From: DATFDN01 sp963762525
GTDB taxonomy: Bacteria; Pseudomonadota; Alphaproteobacteria; Acetobacterales; Acetobacteraceae
Direction: 5' to 3'
Assembly: GCA_963762525.1 (NCBI GenBank)
Contig: CAVXKT010000011.1
Coordinates: 558,001 to 622,000, forward strand
Length of the DNA: 64,000 nt
Shown in pieces: positions 37,413 to 46,510 of the stretch (its first letter is position 1; each line of letters starts with the position of its first letter). The notes beneath the pieces are model-generated. The model searched no databases, was not told the origin of the DNA, and saw only the letters and a list, made by a program, of their open reading frames with translations. Position numbers and translations under genes: made by a program.

Positions 37413-38496
37413 TGCTGGCTCCCGGTTGACGCGGGATGGTCTGCAAGGCCGCGTCGATCGCCGCGCGCGTGGCTTCCTCGACCGTGAAGCGCGTGAACGC
37501 CGGCGAGATGCAGGCGGTCACTTGATCCGGGATGTAGATCGTCGCTCGCTCGACGCGCTCAACGGCGGTGAGCGCCAGGAAGGTGGAGGCGAGCGAGACG
37601 AAGATTGCCGGAAGAAAGACGAAGATGCGTAGAAAGAGCTGGATTTCGGCATCCGTCACTTGATCGGGCGCCTTGCCGAAGACCATCGACGTGAACGAAT
37701 GGAGCTGCGAGTTGAGCACCGCTTCGCGATGCGCGGTCTCGGCGGCGCTCAGCGCGCGCTCGGCGGGGGCGCGGTCGAGGCCGTCCCGCTCGCGCCGGGC
37801 CGCGTCCAGTTTGTCCGACGCCTCCGCCCGCGCCGCCGACGAGGTCTTGGCGGCGAGGGACAATGCGCCGATGCGCGGATCGGCGGCGCAGCGGAAGTTA
37901 CGATACGCATGACCATGGCGATCCACCCCGGCAACGGGCAGGCATTTCTGCTCCGGCAGCCCACCGAGCTGCCTGGCATCGCTGATCGCCCTCGCCTCGG
38001 CGTCCTTCAGCTCCCCGGCGCGCTGCGCGACCACGGCATCGGCGGCGGCGATGCGCTGATCGACGGCGGCGAGCGCGTTTCGGGCATCGCGCAGGCGCTC
38101 TCCGGCGTGCACCACGTCGTAGAGCCTGGGGCGAAACATCATCTCCCCGAGCTGCGACATCGACTTGACGGTGACGCCGGCGGCACAGAGCACGCCAACC
38201 GCTGCCAGACAGCGCACCGCGAGCGAACGCTGCGTGCGCACCGACAGTGCCAGCGGCACCCGGCAAAGCTCGATCACCGCATAGCCGACCGGCGCCAGCA
38301 TCATCATGATCTGCTGGTTCCGCTCCCCGTGACCGTACGCAATCGCGAACAGCCAAGCGCCGTAGAGCATCGCGGAGACGATGACGATCTCGGCCGCATA
38401 CGCCATCACCACCCGTTTGCGGTCGATCGCGTAGCCGCGCTTCTCGTCGCGCTGCTGCCTTCGGCTCGGCGTTCCGGGCGAGGCGAGCGAGTCCAT
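37390..38496 (-). CDS. Multi-pass membrane protein with central coiled coil (DUF4407-like layout)
   Basis: Function unknown. Three hydrophobic helices lie within residues about 28-110. An Ala/Arg/Glu-rich segment at about 125-260 looks helical and coiled-coil, interrupted by a cysteine-containing loop (E-Q-K-C-L-P...F-R-C-A-A-D). A fourth helix F-L-R-I-F-V-F-L-P-A-I-F-V-S-L-A-S-T-F lies near residue 290. This order resembles DUF4407-type proteins, but I am not sure. The overlap with the smaller downstream gene suggests a two-protein membrane assembly. Confidence 0.62.
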   Translation of the reverse strand: MDSLASPGTPSRRQQRDEKRGYAIDRKRVVMAYAAEIVIVSAMLYGAWLFAIAYGHGERNQQIMMMLAPVGYAVIELCRVPLALSVRTQRSLAVRCLAAVGVLCAAGVTVKSMSQLGEMMFRPRLYDVVHAGERLRDARNALAAVDQRIAAADAVVAQRAGELKDAEARAISDARQLGGLPEQKCLPVAGVDRHGHAYRNFRCAADPRIGALSLAAKTSSAARAEASDKLDAARRERDGLDRAPAERALSAAETAHREAVLNSQLHSFTSMVFGKAPDQVTDAEIQLFLRIFVFLPAIFVSLASTFLALTAVERVERATIYIPDQVTACISPAFTRFTVEEATRAAIDAALQTIPRQPGASSAFAQHA

Positions 38497-38589
38497 TGCG
38501 GACGTTCCCGTTAAGATTCGATTAAGATACGGCAGAATTTCGTAATGGCAATAATCAACTCCGCGCGTGCGCGGTGCGCGACAAAGCCG

Positions 38590-39484
38590 CTATCCGGCGT
38601 CGTCGAGCCCGATCGCGCGCAGACGGGCGCGTTCCTCGTCCCAGCCCGGGCGCTCCTTCACATTGAGAAAGAGATGCGCCGGCCTGCCGAGCGCCTTCGT
38701 AAGCTCGGCCCTGGCGCGGGCGCCGAGCTGGCGGATGCGCGCGCCGCCGGCACCGATCAGGATCGCCTTGTGGCCGGGCCGAGCGACGTAGATCGTGACC
38801 TCTACGCGCGGGCTTCCATCATCGCGCTCCTGCCAGCTCTCGGTCTCCACCGTCGCCGCGTACGGCACCTCCTCGCGGGTCTGCAAAAACACCTGCTCGC
38901 GCACGATCTCGGCGGCGAGCAGGCGGTCGGGCAAGTCGGTGAGGTCGTCCGGCGGATAGAGGAACGGACCCTCGGGCATCGCCGCCGCCAGCATCGCCGT
39001 CAGGCGATCGAGCCCGTCGCCGGTGACGGCGCTCACCATGAACGTCTCCTCGAACGCAGCGATCCCGGTAAGCACGGCGGTGAGCGGCAGCAGGCGGGCG
39101 GGCGGCGATCAGATCGATCTTGTTGAGCACCAGCCAGCTGCGGCGCCGGCTGCGTCCCAATTGCGCGGCGATACCGCGCACCGGCTCGGTGGCGCCCGCC
39201 CTGGCGTCCACCAGCAGCAGCGCGAGGTCGGCGTCGCGCGCCCCGGTCCAGGCGGCCGCCACCATCGCGCGATCGAGCCGCCGGCGCGGGCGGAAGATGC
39301 CGGGCGTATCCACCAGCAGGATCTGGCTGTCGTCGTGCATCAGGATGCCGAGGATGCGGGTGCGCGTGGTCTGCGCCTTCGGAGTGACGATCGAGAGCTT
39401 GGCGCCGGTCAGCCGGTTGAGCAGCGTCGATTTGCCGGCATTGGGCGCGCCCAGGATGGCGACGAACCCGCAGCGCGTGCTCAC
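38590..39484 (-). CDS. era: GTPase Era (one frame break)
   Basis: Era binds 16S rRNA and helps 30S assembly. The G1 motif is G-A-P-N-A-G-K-S-T, then T-T-R-T-R-I (switch I), D-T-P-G-I-F (G3), N-K-I-D-L (G4) and S-A-V-T-G (G5), followed by the C-terminal KH domain (K-A-I-L-I-G-A-G-G-A-R-I-R). The GTG start overlaps the rnc stop as GTGA. The frame changes near 39093 between G4 and G5 (one extra base); repaired length is about 297 residues. Because era is essential and single-copy, the break is almost certainly a sequence error. Confidence 0.92.
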
Positions 39485-40153
39485 TGCCCGGCAGCCCGCA
39501 ACAACGCCTCCGCCGCCAGTTGCTCGGCCGCGCGTTTGCTGCCGGCGCTGCCGGTGGCGAGCAAGCCGCCGGCGCTCACGGCGACGGTAAAGGCCGGCGC
39601 ATGGGGCGGGCCGGAGCGTTCGAGCACGCTGTAGGCGGGAAGCCCGTCGCCGCGCGCCAGCGCCCATTGCTGCAGCGCGGTCTTGGCGTCCTTGGGCGGT
39701 GCCCCCTGAGTCTCCGAGCGCGCCGGCCCAGGCGCGGCGGACGAAGGCCCGCGCAGGCTCTAACCCGGCGTCGAGGAACAGCGCGCCGAGCGCCGCCTCG
39801 AGCGCATCGGCCAGAACCGTCGCGCGCTTCGTCACGCCAGCGCGTGCCTCGCCCGGCGAGACCGAGAGCGCCGCTTCGAGACCGATCGCTTCGGCCACCG
39901 CCGCCAGCACCGGCTGGGAGACGAGATGGGCGAGCCGGCGCCCGAGATGGCCCTCCGGCTCGGCCGGGAAGCGCTCGACCAGCCATTCCGCGATCAGCAG
40001 GCCGAGCACGCGGTCGCCGACGAATTCCAGCCGTTCGTTCGAGGCCCTGCCCGCTTGCCCGCGCCCTCCGGCAGCGGCGGAGCGGTGCGTCATCGCCTCG
40101 CGCAGCAGGTCGGGCCGGGTGAATTGGTGGCCGAGAATCTCCTCGATCGTCAC
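39481..40153 (-). CDS. rnc: Ribonuclease III (one frame break)
   Basis: It cleaves double-stranded RNA in rRNA processing. N-E-R-L-E-F-V-G-D-R-V-L is the family signature with metal-binding Glu/Asp. Further on, D-A-L-E-A-A-L-G-A is the second acidic site, and the C-terminal dsRNA-binding domain ends with A-A-E-Q-L-A-A-E-A-L-L. A GTG start (T-I-E-E-I-L-G-H-Q-F) is used. Near 39711 a run of five G (minus strand) has one base too many; four G restores a 223-residue protein ending at the era start. It lies between lepB and era, the conserved order. Confidence 0.92.
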
Positions 40154-40169
40154 CCGCTGGCGCCGGGCG

Positions 40170-40937
40170 TCAGGGAATGAGGTAGCCGATGCGGCTCCAG
40201 CGAATCTCCACCGGCCACATCCACACCTCCCACCAGGGCGCGCGGGCATCGATCGAGAAGAACAGAATCTCGGCCTTGCCGACCAGATTTTCCATCGGCA
40301 CGAAGCCCCAGAAGCGGCTGTCGGCGCTGTTGTCGCGGTTATCGCCCATGACGAACAACTGCCCCGCCGGCACCGTGAACGGCGGGGTGTTGTTGGCTTC
40401 GCCCATCTCGGTCGCCTTCAGGATGTCGTGGCGAACGCCGCCGGGAAGATCCTCCTGGAACAAGCGGAGGACTTGCTGCACGCCGTCCTCGTCCACCTGG
40501 TAGTCGCCTTCGGGCCGGCGCGGCACCAGCTTGCCGTTGATCAGCAGCTGCCCCTCCGTCACCTGCACGGTGTCGCCGGGCAAGCCGATCACCCGCTTGA
40601 TGTAATCGACCGAGGTGTCGCGCGGGTATTTGAAAACGACGACATCGCCGCGCTGCGGGACCGCGCCGAGAATCCGCCCCGAGAACAGGTCGGGCGCGAA
40701 CGGCAGTGAGTAATGGGAATAGCCGTAGCTGTATTTCTCGACGAAAAGATAATCGCCGATCAGCAGCGTGGGGATCATGCTGCCGGAAGGAATGTTGAAT
40801 GGTTCGAACAGAAAAGTACGAATGATGACCGCGATCAGGCCCGCATAGACGATTGTCTTGGCGTTGTCGAAGAGGCTGCTTGACTTACGCTTTGTCTTTG
40901 TCGTCGTCACAGCCATACGGGGCGGGTATCCGGTCAT
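40170..40937 (-). CDS. lepB: Signal peptidase I
   Basis: This inner-membrane serine protease removes signal peptides. An N-terminal helix (T-I-V-Y-A-G-L-I-A-V-I-I-R-T-F-L-F) is followed by the catalytic serine in P-S-G-S-M, the catalytic lysine in I-K-R-V-I-G-L-P-G-D, and the box-E G-D-N-R-D-N-S-A-D-S-R. It is the first gene of lepB-rnc-era. The start may be 40937 or, seven codons in, 40916 (M-A-V-T-T-T-K); neither has a clear Shine-Dalgarno sequence. The frame is intact. Confidence 0.95.
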   Translation of the reverse strand: MTGYPPRMAVTTTKTKRKSSSLFDNAKTIVYAGLIAVIIRTFLFEPFNIPSGSMIPTLLIGDYLFVEKYSYGYSHYSLPFAPDLFSGRILGAVPQRGDVVVFKYPRDTSVDYIKRVIGLPGDTVQVTEGQLLINGKLVPRRPEGDYQVDEDGVQQVLRLFQEDLPGGVRHDILKATEMGEANNTPPFTVPAGQLFVMGDNRDNSADSRFWGFVPMENLVGKAEILFFSIDARAPWWEVWMWPVEIRWSRIGYLIP

Positions 40938-41011
40938 GCGCCGGGCGGTTGAAGCCCGAAGGGCGCGACGGTGTCAAGGAACGTGGCGCCCAGCGGGTGA
41001 AAGCCAAACCA

Positions 41012-41626
41012 TCAGCGTAGGAGCGTAATCGCCGCCAGCCCGCCGGCGTAGGCGGCGGCGGTCGCGGTCAATAACACGCCCAGCACCGACCACATATACG
41101 CCTTGGTGGGAAGTCCGGCGAGGATGATCCGGATGGCGGCCGCTTCAGCCCGGGCTTCGGCGCTCACGCTGCCGATCTTGCCGTCCAATTCGGAGCGCAC
41201 GCCGCCGATCTGTTCCGTCAGGTCGGTGCCGACTGCCGCGATCTCCTCCGTCAGCTCGGTGCGGACCGCCGCGATCTCCTCCTTCAGCTCGGTGCGGACC
41301 GCCGCGATCTCCTCCTTCAGCTCGGTGCGGACCGCCGTGATCTCCAATTTCAGCTCGGTGCGGACCGCCGTGATCTCCTCCTTCAGCTCGGTGCGGACCG
41401 CCGTGATCTCCAATTTCAGCTCGCTGCGGAGTTCCGACATCTCGGCCTTGGTGGCCAGGTGCGGCAAGGTGCTTGTCAGCATGGCTTCGATGCGGACGAG
41501 GCTCGAGGCCATGGTCGCGAGGGTTCCCTTTACCTCGCGCATATCCTCTTCCAGACGAGAAACCCGCGCCTCCATTAACGGATCGTAGGGGGCGTCGGCC
41601 GGCTCATCAATCGGGTTGTCCTCCAT
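41012..41626 (-). CDS. Tail-anchored coiled-coil protein with hendecad repeats
   Basis: The 204-residue protein is predicted to be a long alpha-helical rod. The middle repeats L-K-E-E-I-T-A-V-R-T-E (11 residues) about six to seven times, the pattern of a right-handed hendecad coiled coil. A hydrophobic C-terminal helix (V-L-G-V-L-L-T-A-T-A-A-A-Y-A-G-G) would anchor it. This layout resembles the DUF1640/CCDC90 group. Function is unknown. The ATG overlaps the radC stop by one base (TGATG), so it is co-transcribed with radC. Confidence 0.72.
   Translation of the reverse strand: MEDNPIDEPADAPYDPLMEARVSRLEEDMREVKGTLATMASSLVRIEAMLTSTLPHLATKAEMSELRSELKLEITAVRTELKEEITAVRTELKLEITAVRTELKEEIAAVRTELKEEIAAVRTELTEEIAAVGTDLTEQIGGVRSELDGKIGSVSAEARAEAAAIRIILAGLPTKAYMWSVLGVLLTATAAAYAGGLAAITLLR
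41221..41420 (-). repeat. Tandem 33-bp repeats within the coiled-coil gene
   Basis: Copies of a 33-base unit ending CAGCTCGGTGCGGACCGCC (plus-strand sense) follow each other about six times with few differences. The unit alternates CTCCTTC and CCAATTT variants. Each unit is 11 codons, so gain or loss of units keeps the frame and only changes rod length. Confidence 0.8.
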
Positions 41627-42363
41627 CAGAGCAGCCCCTGCTGGCGGAAGCTGAGCCAGCGCCCGTTTCCGATGATGACGTGGTCGTGCAGCGTCACCCC
41701 GAGCGCGGTCGCCGCGGTCTTCACCTCCGCCGTCATCGCCACGTCTTCCGGCGACGGCTGGGGATCGCCGCTCGGGTGGTTGTGGACCAGGATCAGCGCG
41801 GTGGCGTGCAGATCGAGCGCGCGTTTCACCACCTCGCGCGGATAGACCGGCGTGTGGTTCACGGTGCCGCGGCTCTGCGCCTCGTCGGCGAGCAGCCGGT
41901 TGCGGGTGTCGAGGAACAGCACGCGGAACTGTTCGATGCGCTCACGCGCCAGGACCGCGTTGAGATACTCCAGCAGCCGGTCCCAGTTGCCGAGCACCGG
42001 GCGATCGATCACCTCGGCGCGCAAAAGTCGCAGCGCCGCCCCCTGCACCAGCTTGAGCGCCGCCATCCCGGCCTCGCCGAGCCCTTCGACCGCGCCCAGC
42101 TCCCTGGCCGGCGCGGCGATCGCGCCCGCAAGGCTGCCGAACCTTCCGAGCAGCGCGCGCGCGATCGGCTTGGTGTCGCGTCGCGGCAGCGCCAAGAACA
42201 GCACCATCTCCAGCATCTCGTGATCGGCCAGGGCGTCGGGGCCGGCGGCGAGCAGCTTGGTCCGCATTCGCGCCCGGTGTCCGTCGGTGCCGGCCGGCAA
42301 AGCCGGCACCGGGGCGAGCAAGTCGGTCTGGTAGGCGAGCCCGGCGCAGGCGCGTCTTGTCAT
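41626..42363 (-). CDS. radC: RadC family JAMM-domain protein
   Basis: It is a 245-residue member of the RadC/JAB family, historically linked to DNA repair but with unsettled biochemical function. A helix-hairpin-helix-like N-terminus precedes the metal site: a Glu-poor strand, then H-N-H-P-S-G-D-P-Q-P-S-P-E-D, the family signature, with upstream V-K-R-A-L-D-L-H-A. It is the first gene before the coiled-coil gene. The frame is intact. Confidence 0.93.
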   Translation of the reverse strand: MTRRACAGLAYQTDLLAPVPALPAGTDGHRARMRTKLLAAGPDALADHEMLEMVLFLALPRRDTKPIARALLGRFGSLAGAIAAPARELGAVEGLGEAGMAALKLVQGAALRLLRAEVIDRPVLGNWDRLLEYLNAVLARERIEQFRVLFLDTRNRLLADEAQSRGTVNHTPVYPREVVKRALDLHATALILVHNHPSGDPQPSPEDVAMTAEVKTAATALGVTLHDHVIIGNGRWLSFRQQGLL

Positions 42364-42401
42364 AGTTCGTTATGCTCCGGCACCGGACGAGGCTCGGCGG
42401 A

Positions 42402-43208
42402 TCAATCGACCCGATAAGGCGGCTTCTCGTAACCTGCCGGAGAGAGGGTAAATATTTCGACACCATCGGCGGTGATGCCGACCATATGCTCGAATTGCAT
42501 CGAGAGGCTGCGGTCGCGGGTGACGGCGGTCCAGCCGTCGTCGAGCACCTTCACCTCCGGCCGGCCGGCGTTCACCATCGGCTCGATGGTTAAGAACATG
42601 CCCGGACGCAGCAGCGGGCCATCGCCCGGGTTGCCGTAATGCAGCACGTTGGGCGCCTCGTGGAACTCGCGCCCGATGCCGTGGCCGCAGAAGTCGCGCA
42701 CCACGCTGCAGCGGCGGCTCTCGACATAGGTCTGGATCGCGTGCCCGACATCGCCGAGCGTCGCCCCGGGGCGCACCGCCGCCACCCCGCGCATCAGCGC
42801 CTCGTAGGTGATGTCGATCAGGTTGCGGGCCTTGGTGGAGGGGGTTCCGGCCACATACATGCGCGAGGAATCGCCGTGCCAGCCGTCCAGGATGACGGTA
42901 ATGTCGATATTGAGCACGTCGCCGTCGGCGAGCCGCCGCTCGCCGGGAATGCCGTGGCAGACTACGTGGTTGATGGAGGTGCAGATCGACTTCGGAAAGC
43001 CGCGATAATTCAGCGGCGCCGGGATGGCGCCGCGGGCGACGATGAAGTCGTGGCAGCGCCGGTCCAGCTCCGCCGTGGTGACGCCGGGGCGCACATGCGG
43101 GGTGATCATGTCGAGGGTCTCGGCGGCCAATCGCCCGGCCGCCCGCATCGGCGCAAAGTGCTCGGGCGAATAGAGGATTATTCGCCGTGTATCGACCGCG
43201 CCGTCCAT
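42402..43208 (-). CDS. map: Methionine aminopeptidase, type I
   Basis: It removes the N-terminal formyl-free methionine from new proteins. Metal ligands are visible in I-D-I-T-V (Asp), G-W-H-G-D-S-S-R (Asp), G-H-G-I-G-R-E-F-H (His), T-I-E-P-M-V (Glu) and F-E-H-M-V-G-I-T (Glu), with H-V-V-C-H-G-I-P as the substrate histidine region. The ATG at 43208 gives 268 residues; the frame is open far upstream but only antisense to rpiA. It is divergent from rpiA. Confidence 0.95.
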   Translation of the reverse strand: MDGAVDTRRIILYSPEHFAPMRAAGRLAAETLDMITPHVRPGVTTAELDRRCHDFIVARGAIPAPLNYRGFPKSICTSINHVVCHGIPGERRLADGDVLNIDITVILDGWHGDSSRMYVAGTPSTKARNLIDITYEALMRGVAAVRPGATLGDVGHAIQTYVESRRCSVVRDFCGHGIGREFHEAPNVLHYGNPGDGPLLRPGMFLTIEPMVNAGRPEVKVLDDGWTAVTRDRSLSMQFEHMVGITADGVEIFTLSPAGYEKPPYRVD

Positions 43209-43317
43209 CACCCTGCCCGCTCCCGCCATCGCCTCCCGCCGAGGCGAAGATGCGCAAGCCGTCGGGCCGGCGCAAGGGCGTGGCGGGATGGCGGCGCACC
43301 CGCTATGACGCTGGCTT

Positions 43318-44022
43318 ATGGCAGGCGAGACGGAGGCCGGCCGCGACGCCTGGAAGCGCGCGGCGGCGGAGGCGGCGGCGGCGCTGGTCGAGGACGGGAT
43401 GGCGGTCGGCCTCGGGACCGGCTCGACCGCTGCGTTCGCCATCGCGGCGCTGGCCTCGCGGGTGCGGGCGGGCTTGCGCCTGCGCGCCATTCCGACCTCG
43501 GAACGCACGGCCGAGCAGGCGCGCGCCGGCGCCATCCCGCTGGTGTCGTTCGCCGAGTGCCCCCGGCTCGATCTCACGATCGACGGTGCCGACGAGGTGG
43601 CGCGCGGCTCGCTCGATCTTATCAAGGGGCTGGGCGGGGCGCTGCTGCGCGAGAAGATCGTCGCCGCCGCCTCCGACCGGCTGGTGATCGTGGCCGACGC
43701 ATCGAAGCTGGTAGACCGGCTGGGCGCCCGGGCGCCGGTGCCGGTTGAGGTGGTGGCGTTCGGATGGGAGACGACCGCCGCCCGGCTGGCGGAGTTGGGC
43801 GCGCAGCCCCGGCTGCGGCCTGACGGTGAGGGGGCGTTCCGCACCGATGGCGGCAACCTGATCCTCGATTGCGCGATCGGGCTGATCGACGATGCGGCGG
43901 CGCTGGACCGGACGATGCGCGCGGTGATCGGCGTCGTCGAGACCGGATTGTTCGTCGGCATGGCCGAGCGGGTGCTGATCGCAGGGGCCGAGGGGGTGCG
44001 GACGCTGGTCCGGCCGGCATGA
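43318..44022 (+). CDS. rpiA: Ribose-5-phosphate isomerase A
   Basis: It interconverts ribose-5-phosphate and ribulose-5-phosphate in the pentose phosphate pathway. The 234-residue protein has G-L-G-T-G-S-T-A near the N-terminus, D-G-A-D-E-V (catalytic Asp/Glu loop), K-G-L-G-G-A-L-L-R-E-K and T-D-G-G-N-L-I-L-D, all classic RpiA motifs. The frame is intact. Confidence 0.95.
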   Translation: MAGETEAGRDAWKRAAAEAAAALVEDGMAVGLGTGSTAAFAIAALASRVRAGLRLRAIPTSERTAEQARAGAIPLVSFAECPRLDLTIDGADEVARGSLDLIKGLGGALLREKIVAAASDRLVIVADASKLVDRLGARAPVPVEVVAFGWETTAARLAELGAQPRLRPDGEGAFRTDGGNLILDCAIGLIDDAAALDRTMRAVIGVVETGLFVGMAERVLIAGAEGVRTLVRPA

Positions 44023-44068
44023 TCGATCGCCCCGCCCGCGGTCACCGGATCTTATTGCGCTTCGGGAT

Positions 44069-45331
44069 CTAGCCGTCCAGCTTCAGCACCTCGCCCGCGA
44101 GGTAAAGGCTGCCGCAGATCAGCACGCGCCCCGGCCCGCCCTCGCGGGCGAGCGCGTGCAACGCGTCCTCGACGCGCGGGCCGATGCGGGCGCGGCCGTC
44201 CGCGGCGGCGGCGATCGCGTCCACCGGCAAGGCGAGGTGCTGGCCCGGCTCGCTCACCGCGAAGACCGAGGCGGCGCGCGCCAGCAGCGGGCGCAAGAAG
44301 GCGGCCGCATCCTTCGACTGCTTCATGCCGACCACCAGGTGGGTCTCGCCGCCCCAGGCGTCGAGTTGTGCGGCGAGCACCCGTCCGGCGCCGGGATTGT
44401 GCCCGCCGTCGAGCCAGAGATCGCGCCCGGGAACCAATCCCGCCAGCCGCCCGCGAAGGCGTTGCAATCGCGCCGGCCACTCGGCCGCGGCGAGGCCGCT
44501 TGTGAAGGCCGGCTCGGGGATCGCCAGACCCGACAGGCGCAAGGCGGCGACCGCGATGGCGGCGTTGTCGTGCTGGTGCGCGCCGACCAGCGCGGGTAGC
44601 GGCAGGTTGAGCGAACCCGCCGCGTCGTCATACCGCAGGCCGCCGGCGTGCGGGCGAATGCTCCAATCGCGGCCGCGCAGCCCGACCGGCGTGCCGCGCC
44701 GAAGCGCCTCCGCAAGCAACACCTGCTCGACGTCCGGCGGTTGCTCGCCGATGGCGACGGCGGCGCCGGCTTTCATGATGCCCGCCTTCTCCGACGCGAT
44801 CGCGGCGATGGTGTCGCCCAGCAGATCGCGGTGATCGAACGAGATCGAGGTGATCGCGGAGGCGACCGGCCGCTCGATCACATTGGTCGCGTCGCCTCGA
44901 CCGCCGAGCCCGACCTCGAGCACGCAAAGCTCGGCCGGGGTTTGCGCGAACAGCACGAACGCCGCGGCGGTGATTACCTCGAACACGGTGATCGGCGCGC
45001 CGGCGTTGACGCGCTCGACCTCCTCCAGCGTGGCGGCGAGGGTCGCGTCGTCGATCAGTCGGCCGGCGATGCGGATGCGCTCATTGAAATGCACGAGATG
45101 CGGCGAGGTATAGACATGCACACGCCAGCCGGCCGCCTCGCCGATGGCGCGCAAAAACGCGCACGTGCTGCCTTTGCCGTTGGTGCCGGCGACATGAACG
45201 ACCGGCGGCAGCCGCCGTTCCGGCCCGCCCAGCTTGGCGAGCAGAACGCGCAGTCGGTCGAGACTGAGGTCGATCAGACGCGGATGCAGGCCGTGCAGCC
45301 GGGCGATCACGCCTTCGATGCGAGCGCTCAT
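44069..45331 (-). CDS. folC: Bifunctional dihydrofolate/folylpolyglutamate synthase
   Basis: This ATP-dependent ligase adds glutamate to dihydropteroate and folates. G-T-N-G-K-G-S-T is the P-loop, Y-T-S-P-H-L-V-H-F-N-E-R-I the folate/ATP loop, and D-G-G-H-N-P-G-A the C-terminal Mur-ligase motif. At 420 residues it has normal length. It starts about ten bases after the accD stop, the usual accD-folC operon. The frame is intact. Confidence 0.95.
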   Translation of the reverse strand: MSARIEGVIARLHGLHPRLIDLSLDRLRVLLAKLGGPERRLPPVVHVAGTNGKGSTCAFLRAIGEAAGWRVHVYTSPHLVHFNERIRIAGRLIDDATLAATLEEVERVNAGAPITVFEVITAAAFVLFAQTPAELCVLEVGLGGRGDATNVIERPVASAITSISFDHRDLLGDTIAAIASEKAGIMKAGAAVAIGEQPPDVEQVLLAEALRRGTPVGLRGRDWSIRPHAGGLRYDDAAGSLNLPLPALVGAHQHDNAAIAVAALRLSGLAIPEPAFTSGLAAAEWPARLQRLRGRLAGLVPGRDLWLDGGHNPGAGRVLAAQLDAWGGETHLVVGMKQSKDAAAFLRPLLARAASVFAVSEPGQHLALPVDAIAAAADGRARIGPRVEDALHALAREGGPGRVLICGSLYLAGEVLKLDG

Positions 45332-45340
45332 GGGCGCGGG

Positions 45341-46222
45341 CTACTCCGCCACCGGCTCCAAGGCGGTCTCCATCACGGGTACGCGCAGCAAGCGGATCAG
45401 TCGCGCCAGAGTGGCGCGCAGTTCGGTCCGCCGCACCACCATATCGACGATGCCGTGGGCGTGCAGATACTCGGCGCGCTGGAACCCCTCCGGCAGCTTC
45501 TCGCGCACGGTCTGCTCGATCACGCGCGCACCGGCGAAGCCGATCAGCGCACCGGGCTCGGCAAGCTGGATGTCGCCCAGCATGGCGAAACTGGCGGAGA
45601 CGCCGCCGGTGGTGGGATCAGTCAACACCACGATGAAGGGAAGGCCGGCCTCCTTCACCAACTCGGTCGCGATCACGGTGCGCGGCATCTGCATCAGGCT
45701 GACCGCACCCTCCTGCATGCGCGCTCCGCCGGACGCGGTGAAGGCGATCAGCGGCGCCTCCTGCAACACCGCCAGCCGTGCGGCGGCGACGATGCCCTCG
45801 CCCACGGCGGCGCCCATGGAGCCGCCCAGAAAGCCGAATTCCATCGCCGCGACCACCGCAGGCTGGCCCTCGATCGTGCCATGCGCGACCGCGAGCGCGT
45901 CGTCCATGCGGGTCGTCTCCCGCGCCTCGCGCAGCCGGTCGATGTAACGTTTCGAGTCGCGGAAGCGCAGCGGGTCGGCAGGCACCTTCGGCAGATCGAT
46001 ACGGGTGTAACCGTCGGGGTCGAAGGTCCAGGTCAACCGTTCGGCGGCGCCGGCGCGCATGTGAAAACCGCAATGCGGACACACCTTGAGATTGGCTTCC
46101 AGGTCGCGGCTGAAGATCATCTGCTGGCAGTTCGCGCACTGATGCCAGAGATGATCCGGCACCTCGCTGCGGGTGAACAGTGTGCGGATCTTCGGGCGCA
46201 CGTATTCGCTGAGCCAACTCAT
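45341..46222 (-). CDS. accD: Acetyl-CoA carboxylase carboxyltransferase, beta subunit
   Basis: It is the zinc-finger subunit of carboxyltransferase, forming malonyl-CoA with AccA. The Cys4 finger C-A-N-C...C-P-H-C is near residue 35, and the acyl-CoA site contains A-S-G-G-A-R-M-Q-E-G and P-T-T-G-G-V-S-A-S. The start M-S-W-L-S-E-Y-V at 46222 was chosen as the family N-terminus. The 288-base gap upstream (46223-46510) holds its promoter and nothing else I could recognise. Confidence 0.95.
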   Translation of the reverse strand: MSWLSEYVRPKIRTLFTRSEVPDHLWHQCANCQQMIFSRDLEANLKVCPHCGFHMRAGAAERLTWTFDPDGYTRIDLPKVPADPLRFRDSKRYIDRLREARETTRMDDALAVAHGTIEGQPAVVAAMEFGFLGGSMGAAVGEGIVAAARLAVLQEAPLIAFTASGGARMQEGAVSLMQMPRTVIATELVKEAGLPFIVVLTDPTTGGVSASFAMLGDIQLAEPGALIGFAGARVIEQTVREKLPEGFQRAEYLHAHGIVDMVVRRTELRATLARLIRLLRVPVMETALEPVAE

Positions 46223-46510
46223 GCCGTGCTGCATCCCCGAGCGCGGCATGATTGAAGAGCCGTGAAACGCATCATGGGCGGGATTTATACCGGCGGATCG
46301 AATCGTTCAATCCGGCGCGAGTAGGTAACTTGTCCTTAATGCCGGTTTCGGAAAAGCTGCATCCGGAGAAACACACGCCGTCGCGTCTATTCCACAATTC
46401 GGTGCGATACAGGGTCACGTCCGGGTGATAATCGGCGTGCCGGGCACGCAAATTCGCTGTGCCGCACGCCCGATTTCGCAGCATCGCCGCACCGATCGAG
46501 GAGACCGGAC

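Noticed and set aside
46272..46484. A 70-codon minus-strand frame in the gap between accD and the CBM60-like gene
   Set aside because: It has no domain, no ribosome-binding site and lies in a plausible promoter region.
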